From Ilyobacter polytropus DSM 2926 (GTDB lineage Bacteria > Fusobacteriota > Fusobacteriia > Fusobacteriales > Fusobacteriaceae), in contig NC_014633.1 in NCBI RefSeq assembly GCF_000165505.1, positions 682,001 to 746,000 on the forward strand: a DNA stretch of 64,000 nt. Direction: 5' to 3'. The translations under genes and the position numbers were made by a program. Positions 45,060 to 54,391 of this stretch are shown piece by piece. Every line of letters begins with the position of its first letter. Position 1 is the first letter of the stretch. The notes beneath the pieces were generated by a model that was given only the letters and a program-made list of their open reading frames with translations, did not search any database and had not been told where the DNA came from.

Positions 45060-46319
45060 TTATTCAACAATAGTTTTTAAAGCTTCAATTATATTATCAT
45101 TTGAAAAAGTTGACTGTTCAATATAATCTTTAGCATCATCTAAAATTTTATCTACATCATTCATCTGCTTATATTTTTTAAACTTATCTTCTCTTTCAAT
45201 GCCTAAAGCTTCTGCAATTAAAGAAACATAATTAACAACCGAATAATTATATTTTTGTTCTCTATCTATAAAAACTTCATGACAATAATGACATACATCT
45301 ACCAATAACTCTGCTTTTGTTTCTGCAGCTTCATTCATACGTTCCTTTCTTACTGTATCAAAGCTTTCTTTAAAAAAAGTTACTGCTCCACTGCCGCAGC
45401 AAGAGGTATTTTTACCATGACGTGGCATTTCTACCAAAGAAACCCCTGGAAGTTTTTTCAAAATATTCCTAGCACCATTTAAATCCAATCCCGTAAAAGC
45501 TGACTTACAAGCTTCGTGTAAAGTAACTGTTTTATTTATTTCTTTTTTAAATGACAGGCTATCTATATTCTCTGCAACAAATTCAGGAAAAGAAATCATT
45601 TTAAAAGGAATATCCACTGCAAAAGTTAATGTTTTCTCAAAACGACATAAACAAGTTGGACACCAGAAGATAACTGTTTTAGGAGTGTAAGATGACAGTT
45701 TATCAATTAATTTCCTAGATATACTGTCAGCTTCTTTTATTGCACCTGCCCCTATATGAGACTCTCCACAACAAAAATCCAACCCCGGCACAAAAGCCAA
45801 GTCCTTACCTATAAGATCCAGTATGTCCAAAGCATTTAAAAGCTTTTCAGGCTGAAAGTAGACGTTGCACCCAGGGAAAAATACATAATCGGCTTTTGAA
45901 GAAGGGGAGAAGGTTAGTAATTTATCATAGTCCTCTTTATTTATCTGTGTGCTGGATATAATTCTATGTAAAGAATTTTTATCCTTAGGGTCAGTATATT
46001 TAGATTCAATCAGATTGTTACGTCTATAATCCCATTTGATCATATCATTAATAAGCATAGGATCTAAACCTTGGGGACAACAGGCATCAACACATCCAAA
46101 ACATTCCATACAAGAAAAGCCCCTGTTATATACAGTTTCATTTGGAATCCCTTCTTTCAAAAATTTAATAACTTCTTTCTGTATATTTTGAGGTGTAATA
46201 TTTTTCAATTTAGTATTTTTTATAATTGGACACTTTTTAATACATAAACCACATTGAGTGCATTTTTTTAAAATATTTTTCCGTTGATTGTTCATATAGT
46301 TGACCAATAAATCTTTCAT
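45060..46319 (-). CDS. CCG-domain (Fe-S)-binding oxidoreductase, HdrD/GlpC-like
   Basis: 419 residues. The N-terminal ferredoxin part has C-T-Q-C-G-L-C-I-K-K-C-P and C-M-E-C-F-G-C-V-D-A-C-C-P. Two CCG units follow: P-G-C-N ... F-C-C-G-E ... C-P-T-C, and H-E-A-C-K ... S-C-C-G-S-G ... C-H-Y-C. It combines HdrC- and HdrB-like parts as in HdrD, GlpC or LldE-type proteins, moving electrons to or from a thiol or hydroxy-acid oxidase partner. No flavoprotein partner is adjacent. It is isolated between the arg leader and the folate gene. A short lysine-rich C-terminal extension is unusual. Confidence 0.8.
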   Translation of the reverse strand: MKDLLVNYMNNQRKNILKKCTQCGLCIKKCPIIKNTKLKNITPQNIQKEVIKFLKEGIPNETVYNRGFSCMECFGCVDACCPQGLDPMLINDMIKWDYRRNNLIESKYTDPKDKNSLHRIISSTQINKEDYDKLLTFSPSSKADYVFFPGCNVYFQPEKLLNALDILDLIGKDLAFVPGLDFCCGESHIGAGAIKEADSISRKLIDKLSSYTPKTVIFWCPTCLCRFEKTLTFAVDIPFKMISFPEFVAENIDSLSFKKEINKTVTLHEACKSAFTGLDLNGARNILKKLPGVSLVEMPRHGKNTSCCGSGAVTFFKESFDTVRKERMNEAAETKAELLVDVCHYCHEVFIDREQKYNYSVVNYVSLIAEALGIEREDKFKKYKQMNDVDKILDDAKDYIEQSTFSNDNIIEALKTIVE

Positions 46320-46504
46320 AAATTTAACTCCTTTGGAAATCTCCTTATCGCATCATTAGTATACTATAAAATTTAATTAAGATTTCCATTAAATCCAACT
46401 ATTATCGTTATATCTATCTCAAATCTAACTGTTTTTTCAAGCTTCTTTATTAGACTAAGCAAAACATATTTATAAAATAAAAAGAAGAGTATTTTCAACT
46501 CTTC

Positions 46505-47080
46505 CTAGCAAACAAATATATAAGTATGTGACTCTGTAATAAGACCGCTTATTCTTTTATCGTGCTTTTCTGTTGGCACTTCATCCACCATTTGGACATT
46601 GTACCCTAGAGCCACCTTAGAAACTTCTTTATCTATGCCGTCAAAGAATTTGTCATAAAATCCTCCTCCGTAGCCTACCCTGTAACCATTTATGTCAAAC
46701 CCAACTCCTGGAACTACCACTAAGTCCAGTTCTTCAGCGGCAGCCTTTGATTTTTCCTCAGAAGGTTCTAATATTCCATAGTAACCCTCTTTTAGTTCGT
46801 CCATGCTTTCTATTTTAAATACTTCCATAACTTTATCTTTTGAATTTATTTTGGGAACGCATACATTTTTTCCGTCATTTATGGCTTGTTCTATTATTAT
46901 ATGAGTATTTACCTCACTTCCAAAGCTTACAAATATAAAAATTGTCTCTGCATTTTTATAAAAAATACTTTTTGTAAAATTACTAAGTATTTGCTTATCT
47001 AGATTCTCTTTTTGGGCTGAACTTAACTGATCTCTTTTGTCTAAAAGTATCTTTCTCATCTCTGTTTTCTTTTTTTTCAT
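46505..47080 (-). CDS. 5-formyltetrahydrofolate cyclo-ligase
   Basis: 191 residues. ATP-dependent conversion of 5-formyl-THF to 5,10-methenyl-THF. Signature V-V-P-G-V-G-F-D-I-N-G-Y-R-V-G-Y-G-G-G-F-Y-D-K is complete, with the basic N-terminus (M-R-K-I-L-L-D-K-R) that binds substrate. ATG 47080 is chosen because GGAGG lies just before it; the in-frame GTG at 47092 overlaps that site. Confidence 0.92.
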   Translation of the reverse strand: MKKKKTEMRKILLDKRDQLSSAQKENLDKQILSNFTKSIFYKNAETIFIFVSFGSEVNTHIIIEQAINDGKNVCVPKINSKDKVMEVFKIESMDELKEGYYGILEPSEEKSKAAAEELDLVVVPGVGFDINGYRVGYGGGFYDKFFDGIDKEVSKVALGYNVQMVDEVPTEKHDKRISGLITESHTYIFVC

Positions 47081-47498
47081 AGTTTCCTCCACCCATATTT
47101 AGATTTCATAAAAATGTTTTATATCATATATTATAGCTTATTATTACATAAAAACAAAATTAAACTTGTCAGACCAATTCTGATCCCCTATATTCCTTGC
47201 ATTCTTATTTCCTTCCCCTCTTAATTTTTCTCGCCTTATTTTATACTATTATTAATAGTAATAATTTGAATTTTAGAATAATTCTCTCAAGTTGCTTTTT
47301 AAAATAAATTTCAATAAATCACCTAATTATTCCGCTATTTTTCTCTTAATCAATAAAATATAACTATATTCTAATATAAAAAATTCCTTTATAAGCCATC
47401 ATTTTTACTATCTTTTAAGTTTTCCATTAGGGCTTACTCTTGAAGATAAATAATTAGTATGATAAATTATATAAAAGAAGATTTACAAGGAGAAAAAG
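47081..47498. other. Divergent intergenic region
   Basis: About 420 AT-rich bases between the folate gene and the first PucR gene. It should hold both promoters. TCAGACCAATTCTGA (47169-47183) is a small inverted repeat; no further gene or RNA is evident. Confidence 0.4.
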
Positions 47499-48650
47499 AT
47501 GATAGTCAAATTAAGGGAATTGTATGGTTCAGTTAAAGATCAAGAAATAAAGCTTATTGCCGGAAAAAAAGGCCTAGACAATATTGTAAGATGGGTACAT
47601 ATGGTCGAAAATATTGAAATATCTGTTTTTTTAGACGGTCAGGAGATTGCCTTTACCACAGGTATCGGTCTAGAAAAGAAAAGTGATCTGCTTGATCTGG
47701 TTAAACACGCTTACAATAACCGGTGTAGTGGTATGGTTATTAACATCGGTCCTTTTATCGATGAGATTTCAGATGAGATCATAGCCTTTGCCAACGAGCA
47801 TAATTTTCCTATTTTTGAAGTCCCATGGCATGTACATGTAGCCGAAATAATGCGTATCTTCTGCTATAACATAACAATATCTGATAGGATCAATACTGAA
47901 TTATCCGGTGCTTTCAAAAACTCCATCTTTTTCCAAAACCAAGAAGAATTGTATGTACCACAGCTCGAAAGGTACGACTTCAATGCCAATTGGTCATACT
48001 GCCTTGCTATTATGGAACCTGTAAACATGAATACTGATAAAAGATCTAAAATATTAAAAACTATTGAAAATACTGTAAGTTCTATAACCCAAAAATCCTT
48101 TGTTTTCGAATTAGAGGGTAAATTTGTCTTGGTCTTTGCAGAGTATACAGAGGAAGAAATAAGGGAAATCATTAAAATTACAAAGGATAAATGTTCACCT
48201 TTGTTGAAAGGCAACGAAGAGATTTATTGTGGAATAGGGAAGAGTACCAGAAATATCAAGTGTATTGCAAAAAGTTATAAAAGAGCATCAGATGTATTAA
48301 AACTTCAAAAGAGCAGCGATAATAATGATATAATTATATACCGTGAGTTAGGTTTGTATAAACTTCTCCTTTCCCTCGAGGATGAAGAGGTTGTACAGGA
48401 ATATTACCAGGAGACACTAGACCCCCTTGTAAAACACGACCAGTTAAATAACACAGATTATGTGGAAGTACTAGATACCTACCTCAAAAACAACGGAAGT
48501 CTCAAAGGAGTGGCTGCGGAACTTTTTTATCACCGAAACACAATTACATATAAATTAAATAAAATCCAAGAGATACTTTCTTGTGATCTGTCAGAGCTTA
48601 ATACAAAGCTTGCCTACAGTATCGCCCTTATGTTGAAAGAGATTATCTAA
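47499..48650 (+). CDS. PucR-family transcriptional regulator (copy 1)
   Basis: 383 residues. N-terminal PucR sensing domain (R-W-V-H-M-V-E-N, T-G-I-G-L, F-P-I-F-E-V-P-W), a central GGDEF-like CdaR region, and a C-terminal helix-turn-helix with F-Y-H-R-N-T-I-T-Y-K-L-N-K-I. These regulators control purine, GABA or amine catabolism. It flanks the permease-aminotransferase-dehydrogenase cluster, with a close paralogue at 54392 on the other side, so control of that cluster is likely (inference). GGAG precedes the ATG. Confidence 0.88.
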   Translation: MIVKLRELYGSVKDQEIKLIAGKKGLDNIVRWVHMVENIEISVFLDGQEIAFTTGIGLEKKSDLLDLVKHAYNNRCSGMVINIGPFIDEISDEIIAFANEHNFPIFEVPWHVHVAEIMRIFCYNITISDRINTELSGAFKNSIFFQNQEELYVPQLERYDFNANWSYCLAIMEPVNMNTDKRSKILKTIENTVSSITQKSFVFELEGKFVLVFAEYTEEEIREIIKITKDKCSPLLKGNEEIYCGIGKSTRNIKCIAKSYKRASDVLKLQKSSDNNDIIIYRELGLYKLLLSLEDEEVVQEYYQETLDPLVKHDQLNNTDYVEVLDTYLKNNGSLKGVAAELFYHRNTITYKLNKIQEILSCDLSELNTKLAYSIALMLKEII

Positions 48651-48776
48651 ATTTACTTTAATTATACTGTAAACTATCTATAAATATATTCTCCATATAG
48701 TCTTTGGAGTTCAATAATATGACCATTTTTTCAATATTATAAGATATATCTCTTGTAATATTGAAGGAAATATAAA

Positions 48777-48822
48777 AATCCAGCCCTTATATCTCTTGTA
48801 TAGAGGTATAAGGGCTGGATTA
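48777..48822. terminator. Terminator between PucR-1 and the CxxC gene
   Basis: AATCCAGCCCTTAT / ATAAGGGCTGGATT, a 14-bp stem followed by TTTTT on the plus strand and preceded by A-rich sequence, so it can serve both convergent genes. Confidence 0.85.
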
Positions 48823-48874
48823 ATTTTTAAATTTTATTTTTTTTTATTTATTAGCATCTGAGACGTAAGAATTT

Positions 48875-49033
48875 CTATGAAACCCTTTTCTGAGATACAT
48901 TTATAACTTTTTGTTCTGGAAGTTTTTGTGGCTCAGGCATCTCTTTAGATAGCTCTTTGGCCATTTTTTTAAATTTTACAATACAAGCTGAACAATTTGT
49001 AACTAATCTCTCTTCAATACATCTTTTGCACAT
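48875..49033 (-). CDS. CxxC-CxxC microprotein (52 residues), paralogue of 16079-16174
   Basis: Begins MCKRCIEERLVTNCSACIVK, then F-K-K-M and a proline-containing tail (E-P-Q-K-L-P-E-Q-K-V). The C-x-x-C pairs at 2/5 and 14/17 match the 31-residue protein exactly in spacing. A perfect GGAGGTG lies ten bases before ATG 49033. The TGTGCTATAGCACA palindrome lies about 200 bp upstream. Metal or thiol chemistry is likely, but the function is unknown. Confidence 0.8.
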   Translation of the reverse strand: MCKRCIEERLVTNCSACIVKFKKMAKELSKEMPEPQKLPEQKVINVSQKRVS

Positions 49034-49458
49034 TATCGACACCTCCAAATGGCTTAAGCCATTTATATAAAATTATAAAATTAATATTGGCCATAGACTC
49101 TGAGAAATACTTCCCATTACACAAAAACAGTTCCCTTTACATATTTAAAAATTAATTTCTTTCTTTGTCTTATGATTAATTTTAGAGCTTTTTCACTTCA
49201 ATTACAATGTGTGACGACATTAAAAAATATGTGCTATAGCACAAAATTTGCCTCTTAAAAAAAGAAAAAACATCAAAGAGTCGCCTCTGATATTTTTATT
49301 ATATGAATAACCACGCTTTCCATATACTCTGCAAATGTTACTTCAGGAATGCAAACTTATTAAGTTTAAAACTTTTTTTCAAATTTTATAATGTTTACCG
49401 ACACGAAATTGAATGTGCTGCAGAACAAATATTTATATAACATCATGCACAATAAAAA
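49034..49458. other. Intergenic region with the shared palindrome
   Basis: About 425 bases upstream of the CxxC gene. It holds TGTGCTATAGCACA (49230-49243) and an imperfect hairpin near 49272-49293. No gene is seen. Confidence 0.45.
49230..49243. promoter_or_regulatory. 14-bp perfect palindrome upstream of CxxC paralogue
   Basis: TGTGCTATAGCACA, identical to 15975-15988. The flanking DNA of the two copies otherwise differs, so the conserved core probably is a protein-binding site. Confidence 0.65.
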
Positions 49459-49500
49459 CAGGACACAGACTATATTTATAAAAATATAGTCTGTGTCCTG
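49459..49500 (-). terminator. Terminator of the permease-aminotransferase-dehydrogenase cluster
   Basis: A 19-bp perfect stem with a four-base loop, followed on the minus strand by UUUUUAUU; 44 bp after the alcohol dehydrogenase stop. Confidence 0.9.
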
Positions 49501-49543
49501 AATATATATACTATAACTGTGAGTTTCCCTCTTTAATTATCAA

Positions 49544-50662
49544 TTAATATAAATCTTTATATATAGTCATTATCTGTTTTTTTGATAAGTCTGCATAATT
49601 ATTTGATAAAAGTCTCTGTTGTTTTTCAATTACACTTTCAGTAAATTCTAAAATTTCTTTTTCTTCCATTCCAAAGAAATTAAGCTTTTTCTTTTCCCAT
49701 ATAGAATTAAAGAGTTGATCTAATGCTGCATAAACATCGGATTCTTTATCTAGTTCCAATGTTGAAATTACCAAGTCATTGAATTTTTTTATTTTACCCT
49801 CTGGAGCTATCTCAGTATAAGCTTTAAAAACCGGTGTAAAAAATTCATAGTTACACTCTCCATGTGCCACATGGTATTTTCCCCCAAGCGGATATGATAA
49901 GGCGTGTACCGGGCCTACACCTGTATTTCCAAAAGCTATTCCTGCATAATTACTCCCTATAAGGAAATCCTCTATGATTTCAGAATAACAGTCTTTCCCA
50001 TTTTCAGCTATTACCTTGTACCCCTTTAGGATAATCTCTATTGCATTTTGAGCAAAAATATCTGTATAGGGGTTTGACCCAGGTGAAACAAAGGACTCTG
50101 CCGCATGTACAAGGGCATCTAAAGTGCTGAATGCAAAGAACTTATAAGGAATATTTCGTAGAAGTTCAGGAATGAGAACTGCATAATCAGGTAGGAACTC
50201 TTCTATTCCTATACCCATTTTTGTCCCTTTTGATTTTATTTCTGCTACTGAATATGACGTGACCTCACTCCCTGTACCACAGGTTGTAGGGATGGCAATT
50301 AATTCTTTTATTTTATTGAACTCAATTTTTCTTTCAAACACATCTAGAGTTTCACTTACGTTTTCAATAACAAGGAATTTGGATATATCCATTACTGCTC
50401 CGCCTCCGATTGCGATCACCCTGTCAAAATCGTGTTGAGAAGCTTCTGCAAGTACTTTATCTATGATCTCATCTGATGGTTCTCCGTCTCCATATTTTTT
50501 GGGAGATATAAATATGCTTTTCAGATCAAGTTTTTTTATAAATTTGTTATAAATCGAGTTATTTACTACTATTAGATCTTTGTCACTGACACCGAATTCT
50601 AAAACAAACTCACTAAAGTTATCAAATTTATGAATTTCAGGTTGTAATTTAAATAATTTCAT
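49544..50662 (-). CDS. Iron-containing alcohol dehydrogenase
   Basis: 372 residues. NAD(P)-binding G-G-G-A-V-M-D-I-S-K, and the Fe-coordinating histidines in L-V-H-A-A-E-S-F and H-A-L-S-Y-P-L-G-G-K-Y-H-V-A-H-G. Group III alcohol dehydrogenases include succinate-semialdehyde reductase (4-hydroxybutyrate dehydrogenase). Following a GABA-type aminotransferase and a permease, that is an attractive role: it would reduce the aldehyde formed by transamination. Other aldehydes cannot be excluded. Confidence 0.82.
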   Translation of the reverse strand: MKLFKLQPEIHKFDNFSEFVLEFGVSDKDLIVVNNSIYNKFIKKLDLKSIFISPKKYGDGEPSDEIIDKVLAEASQHDFDRVIAIGGGAVMDISKFLVIENVSETLDVFERKIEFNKIKELIAIPTTCGTGSEVTSYSVAEIKSKGTKMGIGIEEFLPDYAVLIPELLRNIPYKFFAFSTLDALVHAAESFVSPGSNPYTDIFAQNAIEIILKGYKVIAENGKDCYSEIIEDFLIGSNYAGIAFGNTGVGPVHALSYPLGGKYHVAHGECNYEFFTPVFKAYTEIAPEGKIKKFNDLVISTLELDKESDVYAALDQLFNSIWEKKKLNFFGMEEKEILEFTESVIEKQQRLLSNNYADLSKKQIMTIYKDLY

Positions 50663-50692
50663 AATCTGCTGCTCCTTATTTATAAAATAATA

Positions 50693-50737
50693 ACTATCGA
50701 GATAATGTATACTAAATTACGCTATTATCCCGATAGT
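50693..50737 (-). promoter_or_regulatory. Intercistronic hairpin between aminotransferase and dehydrogenase
   Basis: ACTATCGAGATAAT / ATTATCCCGATAGT pairs 13 of 14 positions around a 17-base loop. Followed by an A/U-rich tail without a clean U-run on the minus strand; could be a partial terminator or processing site. Confidence 0.5.
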
Positions 50738-50776
50738 TTTGGATTTTAATTATATTGTATAGTATTCAGTATAAAC

Positions 50777-52120
50777 TTAACTTAAAGCTTTTTCAAGTGA
50801 TTTCTCAAGAACATCCAGACCATATTCCAACTGCTCATCAGTCATTACCAAAGGTGGAAGGAATCTGAGGACGTTCCCATAAATTCCTGCACTTATGAAT
50901 ATTACTCCCTCTTGAAGGCTTTCTTTTGTTATTTTCCCTATAATTTCCTTATTAGGTTCTTTTGATTCAGGATCTGTTATGAACTCCACAGCACACATTG
51001 CTCCAAGCCCTCTTATATCACCGATAACAGGATATTTTTTTTGCATTTCAGAAAGTCTTGATTTAATCTTTTCACCGATAGCATTAGCTCTTTCTGTTAA
51101 TTTTTCTTTTTCTATTTTTTCAAGGACTTTGATAGCAGCAGCACAGGCAACAGGGTTACCGCTAAAAGTCCCACCTATAGATCCCACAATTGGATTTTCC
51201 ATTATTTCCTCTTTTCCGACTACTGCGGCTAAAGGCATTCCGGCAGCTAGTGATTTGGACATTGTCATCATATCAGGCTCTATATCAAACTGCTCAGATG
51301 CAAAGAGAGTACCTGTTCTGGCAAAACCTGCCTGTATTTCGTCAACTATGAAAAGAATATTATTATCATTGCATATCTTTTGAAGTCTTTGTAAATATCC
51401 CTTTGGAGGCACTATGAATCCCCCTTCACCCTGGACAGGTTCCACTACTAAAGCGGCTATCATATCAGCCGAAAGTTCACCTTTAAGCAAGTCTTCTAAT
51501 TTTTGAGCACACTCTAAATTGCAACCAGGATGTTTTTTTCCAAATTGACATCTGTAACAATAAGGTGACGGAATTTTATGTGTGTCACTGTTATATGGCG
51601 CAAACCCATATTTATAAGGCTTTACCTTACTTGTAAGTGTCATAGACATATAAGTTCTTCCGTGGAAGGCGTTTTCCAAGGATAAAATCATCGGTTTACC
51701 AGTATATTTTCTTGCAATTTTAACTGCATTTTCTACAGCCTCGGTACCACTGTTTATAAGTAAAGCTTTTTTATCGTAATCCCCAGGAGTCGCTGCAACC
51801 AGTTTTTCGGCTAAATTAATATAGGGTTCATACATGGCAACATTAAAAGATGTGTGTATATTTTTTTCAACCTGTGATTTTATTGTTTCTACTATTTCCT
51901 CGTCACAGTGTCCGACATTTTGTACCCCTATACCTGCTGCAAAATCAACAAATACATTGCCGTCAATATCCTTTATAAGAGCACCTTTGGCCTCATCTAC
52001 AAATACCTCTGTAGAATAACTGACACCTCTAGCAACATATTTGAGTCTTTTTTCCAAAAGTTCCTTAGACTTTGGACCTGGAATTGCCGTTGTAATTTTT
52101 GCATTTTTTTCTAAAATCAT
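50777..52120 (-). CDS. gabT: Class III aminotransferase, 4-aminobutyrate aminotransferase-like
   Basis: 447 residues. PLP motifs N-S-G-T-E-A-V-E-N-A, F-H-G-R-T-Y-M-S-M, F-I-V-D-E-I-Q-A-G-F-A-R-T-G and the lysine in T-M-S-K-S-L-A-A-G-M-P. A cysteine-bearing P-Y-C-Y-R-C-Q-F-G insert occurs in many GabT proteins. Predicted to transaminate GABA or another omega-amino acid. ATG 52120 follows GGAGGT; the in-frame ATG at 52135 does not. It lies between the APC permease and alcohol dehydrogenase genes, same strand. Confidence 0.83.
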   Translation of the reverse strand: MILEKNAKITTAIPGPKSKELLEKRLKYVARGVSYSTEVFVDEAKGALIKDIDGNVFVDFAAGIGVQNVGHCDEEIVETIKSQVEKNIHTSFNVAMYEPYINLAEKLVAATPGDYDKKALLINSGTEAVENAVKIARKYTGKPMILSLENAFHGRTYMSMTLTSKVKPYKYGFAPYNSDTHKIPSPYCYRCQFGKKHPGCNLECAQKLEDLLKGELSADMIAALVVEPVQGEGGFIVPPKGYLQRLQKICNDNNILFIVDEIQAGFARTGTLFASEQFDIEPDMMTMSKSLAAGMPLAAVVGKEEIMENPIVGSIGGTFSGNPVACAAAIKVLEKIEKEKLTERANAIGEKIKSRLSEMQKKYPVIGDIRGLGAMCAVEFITDPESKEPNKEIIGKITKESLQEGVIFISAGIYGNVLRFLPPLVMTDEQLEYGLDVLEKSLEKALS

Positions 52121-52204
52121 GATTGGTACCTCCAATATATGTTTAAATTTTTATATCCTATAGTTTTTCTTTTTATTTTAAAGAATAAACGCTTTATTCT
52201 CCAT

Positions 52205-53599
52205 TTATCCTAGAGCCTCTTCCTCTGCATGCTTTCCGAATTCAACATATGACATTTTTGACCATGTATAAAATACAGCACCTAGAACAAACCACCCAGT
52301 TACAATAGCCCATTCATAAGACACAAGTGCAGAAGGAGCTCCCGGAAGATAAAGGAATATACATAATCCGCTCAATAGAACAGCTATTGAACCTACTAAA
52401 ACACCTTTTCTAACCTTGTAAGGTCTAGGCATATCAGGCTCTTTATATCTTAGGACTATAAATGATATTGATACTATAAGGTAAGATATCACTATGGTAA
52501 ATCCGCCTGCATCAACAAGCCAAACAAGCATTTTTCTCCCTAAAAGAGGAGCCAGTGTGGATAATATACCGATTAAAAGTACAGCATTTACAGGTGTTTT
52601 GTATTTTGGATGCAGTTTCCCTAGGAATTCAGGAAGCATTTTTGAATCAGCCATAGAGTATATAGCTCTGCTTCCGCCTACAAAGAATGAGTTCCAGCTT
52701 GTTATTATTCCTCCGATTCCGGCTATAACCATTATCTTAGATGCTAATGGACTGTCAAAGAATACAGCTTTCATTGCATCGGCAGTTGCAAGCTTAGAAG
52801 CTGCTAGCGCACTGCTGTCCATAGCAAGGGATACTCCATAAATTATCATTACATACCATATAACAGCCATAACAACTGAAAGTACTAATATTTGACCGAT
52901 CTTTTTAAATGGAAGATTTATCTCTTCTGCAGCCTGAGGGATAACATCAAATCCTACATACATAAAAGGTGTCATAACAGCTACTGCAAGAACCCCTTTG
53001 TTTCCGTCGCTGAAAAGTGTCGTGATATTGGCAGAATCACCGTTGACAACTGCTCCCCCGAAAAAGCTCAAGCCTACCGCCCCTATAATAAGAGTAAGTA
53101 CACCTTGCAAAAATGCAGCAGGTTTAACTCCGAAATAATTAATAACTGTTATTGCAATAGAGCTTATCATACCCACAAGTACCCAGGTAAAGTAAACGTC
53201 ATACCCTGCTACCGTATACATCTTTCCTTGTATATAGCCAGGCACCAGATATTCCAAAACAGTGGGAAAAGCCACAGCCTCAAAAGCCACTACTGACACA
53301 TATCCCAATATGATTGCCCATGTACATATAAAAGAAGCATTTGTTCCCAAAGCTCTCAGACTAAATACGTGTTCACCTCCGCATTTAGGCATAGCAGAAG
53401 TTAGCTCTGCATAAGTTAGTCCTACAAATAAAACCATAATTCCACCCATTATAAAGGCTATTATTGCTCCTAGGGTACCGGCAGTTTCTATCCAGCTACC
53501 TGCCATAACTACCCATCCCCAACCTATCATCGCACCAAAGGCAAGAGCCAATACATCTTTTTTTGATAATACCCTGTCAAAAGATTCCTGTTTCGTCAT
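52205..53599 (-). CDS. APC-superfamily amino acid permease
   Basis: 464 residues, about 12 hydrophobic segments. The first contains G-A-M-I-G-W-G-W-V-V-M-A-G-S-W, the substrate-binding helix-1 break of the APC fold. Y-A-E-L-T-S-A-M-P-K-C-G-G-E is the conserved cytoplasmic loop. It likely imports the amine or amino acid handled by the adjacent aminotransferase. It is the first gene behind two tandem copies of the attenuator RNA and has GGGGG before its ATG. Confidence 0.87.
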   Translation of the reverse strand: MTKQESFDRVLSKKDVLALAFGAMIGWGWVVMAGSWIETAGTLGAIIAFIMGGIMVLFVGLTYAELTSAMPKCGGEHVFSLRALGTNASFICTWAIILGYVSVVAFEAVAFPTVLEYLVPGYIQGKMYTVAGYDVYFTWVLVGMISSIAITVINYFGVKPAAFLQGVLTLIIGAVGLSFFGGAVVNGDSANITTLFSDGNKGVLAVAVMTPFMYVGFDVIPQAAEEINLPFKKIGQILVLSVVMAVIWYVMIIYGVSLAMDSSALAASKLATADAMKAVFFDSPLASKIMVIAGIGGIITSWNSFFVGGSRAIYSMADSKMLPEFLGKLHPKYKTPVNAVLLIGILSTLAPLLGRKMLVWLVDAGGFTIVISYLIVSISFIVLRYKEPDMPRPYKVRKGVLVGSIAVLLSGLCIFLYLPGAPSALVSYEWAIVTGWFVLGAVFYTWSKMSYVEFGKHAEEEALG

Positions 53600-53623
53600 A
53601 TTTTTACCCCCTTATTTAATAAA

Positions 53624-53733
53624 AAGTTATACTACCCATATTTGATAATTAAATAAAAGTAACATGACTTTATATCTTTGAAGGGTAAAATAAAGCTGAA
53701 CCTTATTTTTTCTTACAAAGACGCCCTTTACTC
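53624..53733 (-). promoter_or_regulatory. Candidate riboswitch/attenuator RNA, copy C (gene-proximal)
   Basis: Same fold as copies A and B, immediately before the permease. The pseudoknot helices are GTCTTTG/CAAAGAT (53722-53716 with 53680-53674) and AAGGG/CCCTT (53728-53724 with 53685-53681), around the UUCAG-loop hairpin. The terminator stem (53624-53670) is weaker than in copies A/B, with two mismatches, but keeps a U-run. The A-to-G change in the outer helix keeps pairing as G-U. Confidence 0.72.
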
Positions 53734-53820
53734 AATGAAAATTTTTCTGTTTTAATTTAACTTTGTAGTGGGATAGTTACGCTGTTAGAAAATACATTAT
53801 TTAGAACAATTAAAATAAAA

Positions 53821-53930
53821 AAGTCATACTACTCCCATTTAAAGATCAAATGAAAGTAACATGACTTTATATCTTTGAAGGGTAAAATAAAGCTGAACCT
53901 TATTTTTTCTTACAAAGATGCCCTTTACTT
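53821..53930 (-). promoter_or_regulatory. Candidate riboswitch/attenuator RNA, copy B (gene-distal)
   Basis: On the minus strand, pseudoknot segments AAGGG (53925-53921) with CCCTT (53882-53878) interlock with ATCTTTG (53919-53913) and CAAAGAT (53877-53871). A 9-bp hairpin with loop UUCAG (53884-53906) lies inside. A strong terminator follows: AAGTCAT..ATGACTT with inner 10-bp ACTTTCATTT/AAATGGGAGT (53821-53867), then U-run. A TATAAT at 53961-53956 lies about 25 bp upstream, so the domain is the very 5' end of the transcript. Two complete units in series precede the permease. Confidence 0.75.
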
Positions 53931-54391
53931 AATGAAAATCATTCTATTTAATGTCATTATATAGCCAGGTTTATATCTTTTCAGGGCATAAAAGAAAATC
54001 TCTTTTTTCTGATAAGATTTAACCTGCTTTTTATTATCCGTAAAAAGTCCAGTGAGAGATTTTTATTTTCTCTTGGTGAGAAATTTTTTAATCAGCTCTC
54101 AAATTTGCTATAATTAATTGTAATTTTTTTTTAAATGAATTACAATGGATTACTATCCGAAAAATTTTGTGCTGGAGTTGAAAATAATATTTCTAAACCT
54201 TTTAATTTCACGACTAATATAGACTTATATGGAAAATCCATTGTGGTAAAAACACTTGGGTTCAGTTTTGTATTTTAATATCGTTGTAGAAAAAATTGAC
54301 AAATGAATTATATAGAGATAATATTATTAATCAATGTAATTTTAGATTCTATCAAAGTGAAATATCAAATTATAGGTAGTGAGGTAAAAAA
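53931..54391. other. Intergenic region between permease leader and PucR-2
   Basis: About 460 AT-rich bases. Contains a TATAAT (minus, 53956-53961) for the permease transcript; the PucR-2 promoter must lie near its right end. No gene seen. Confidence 0.45.
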
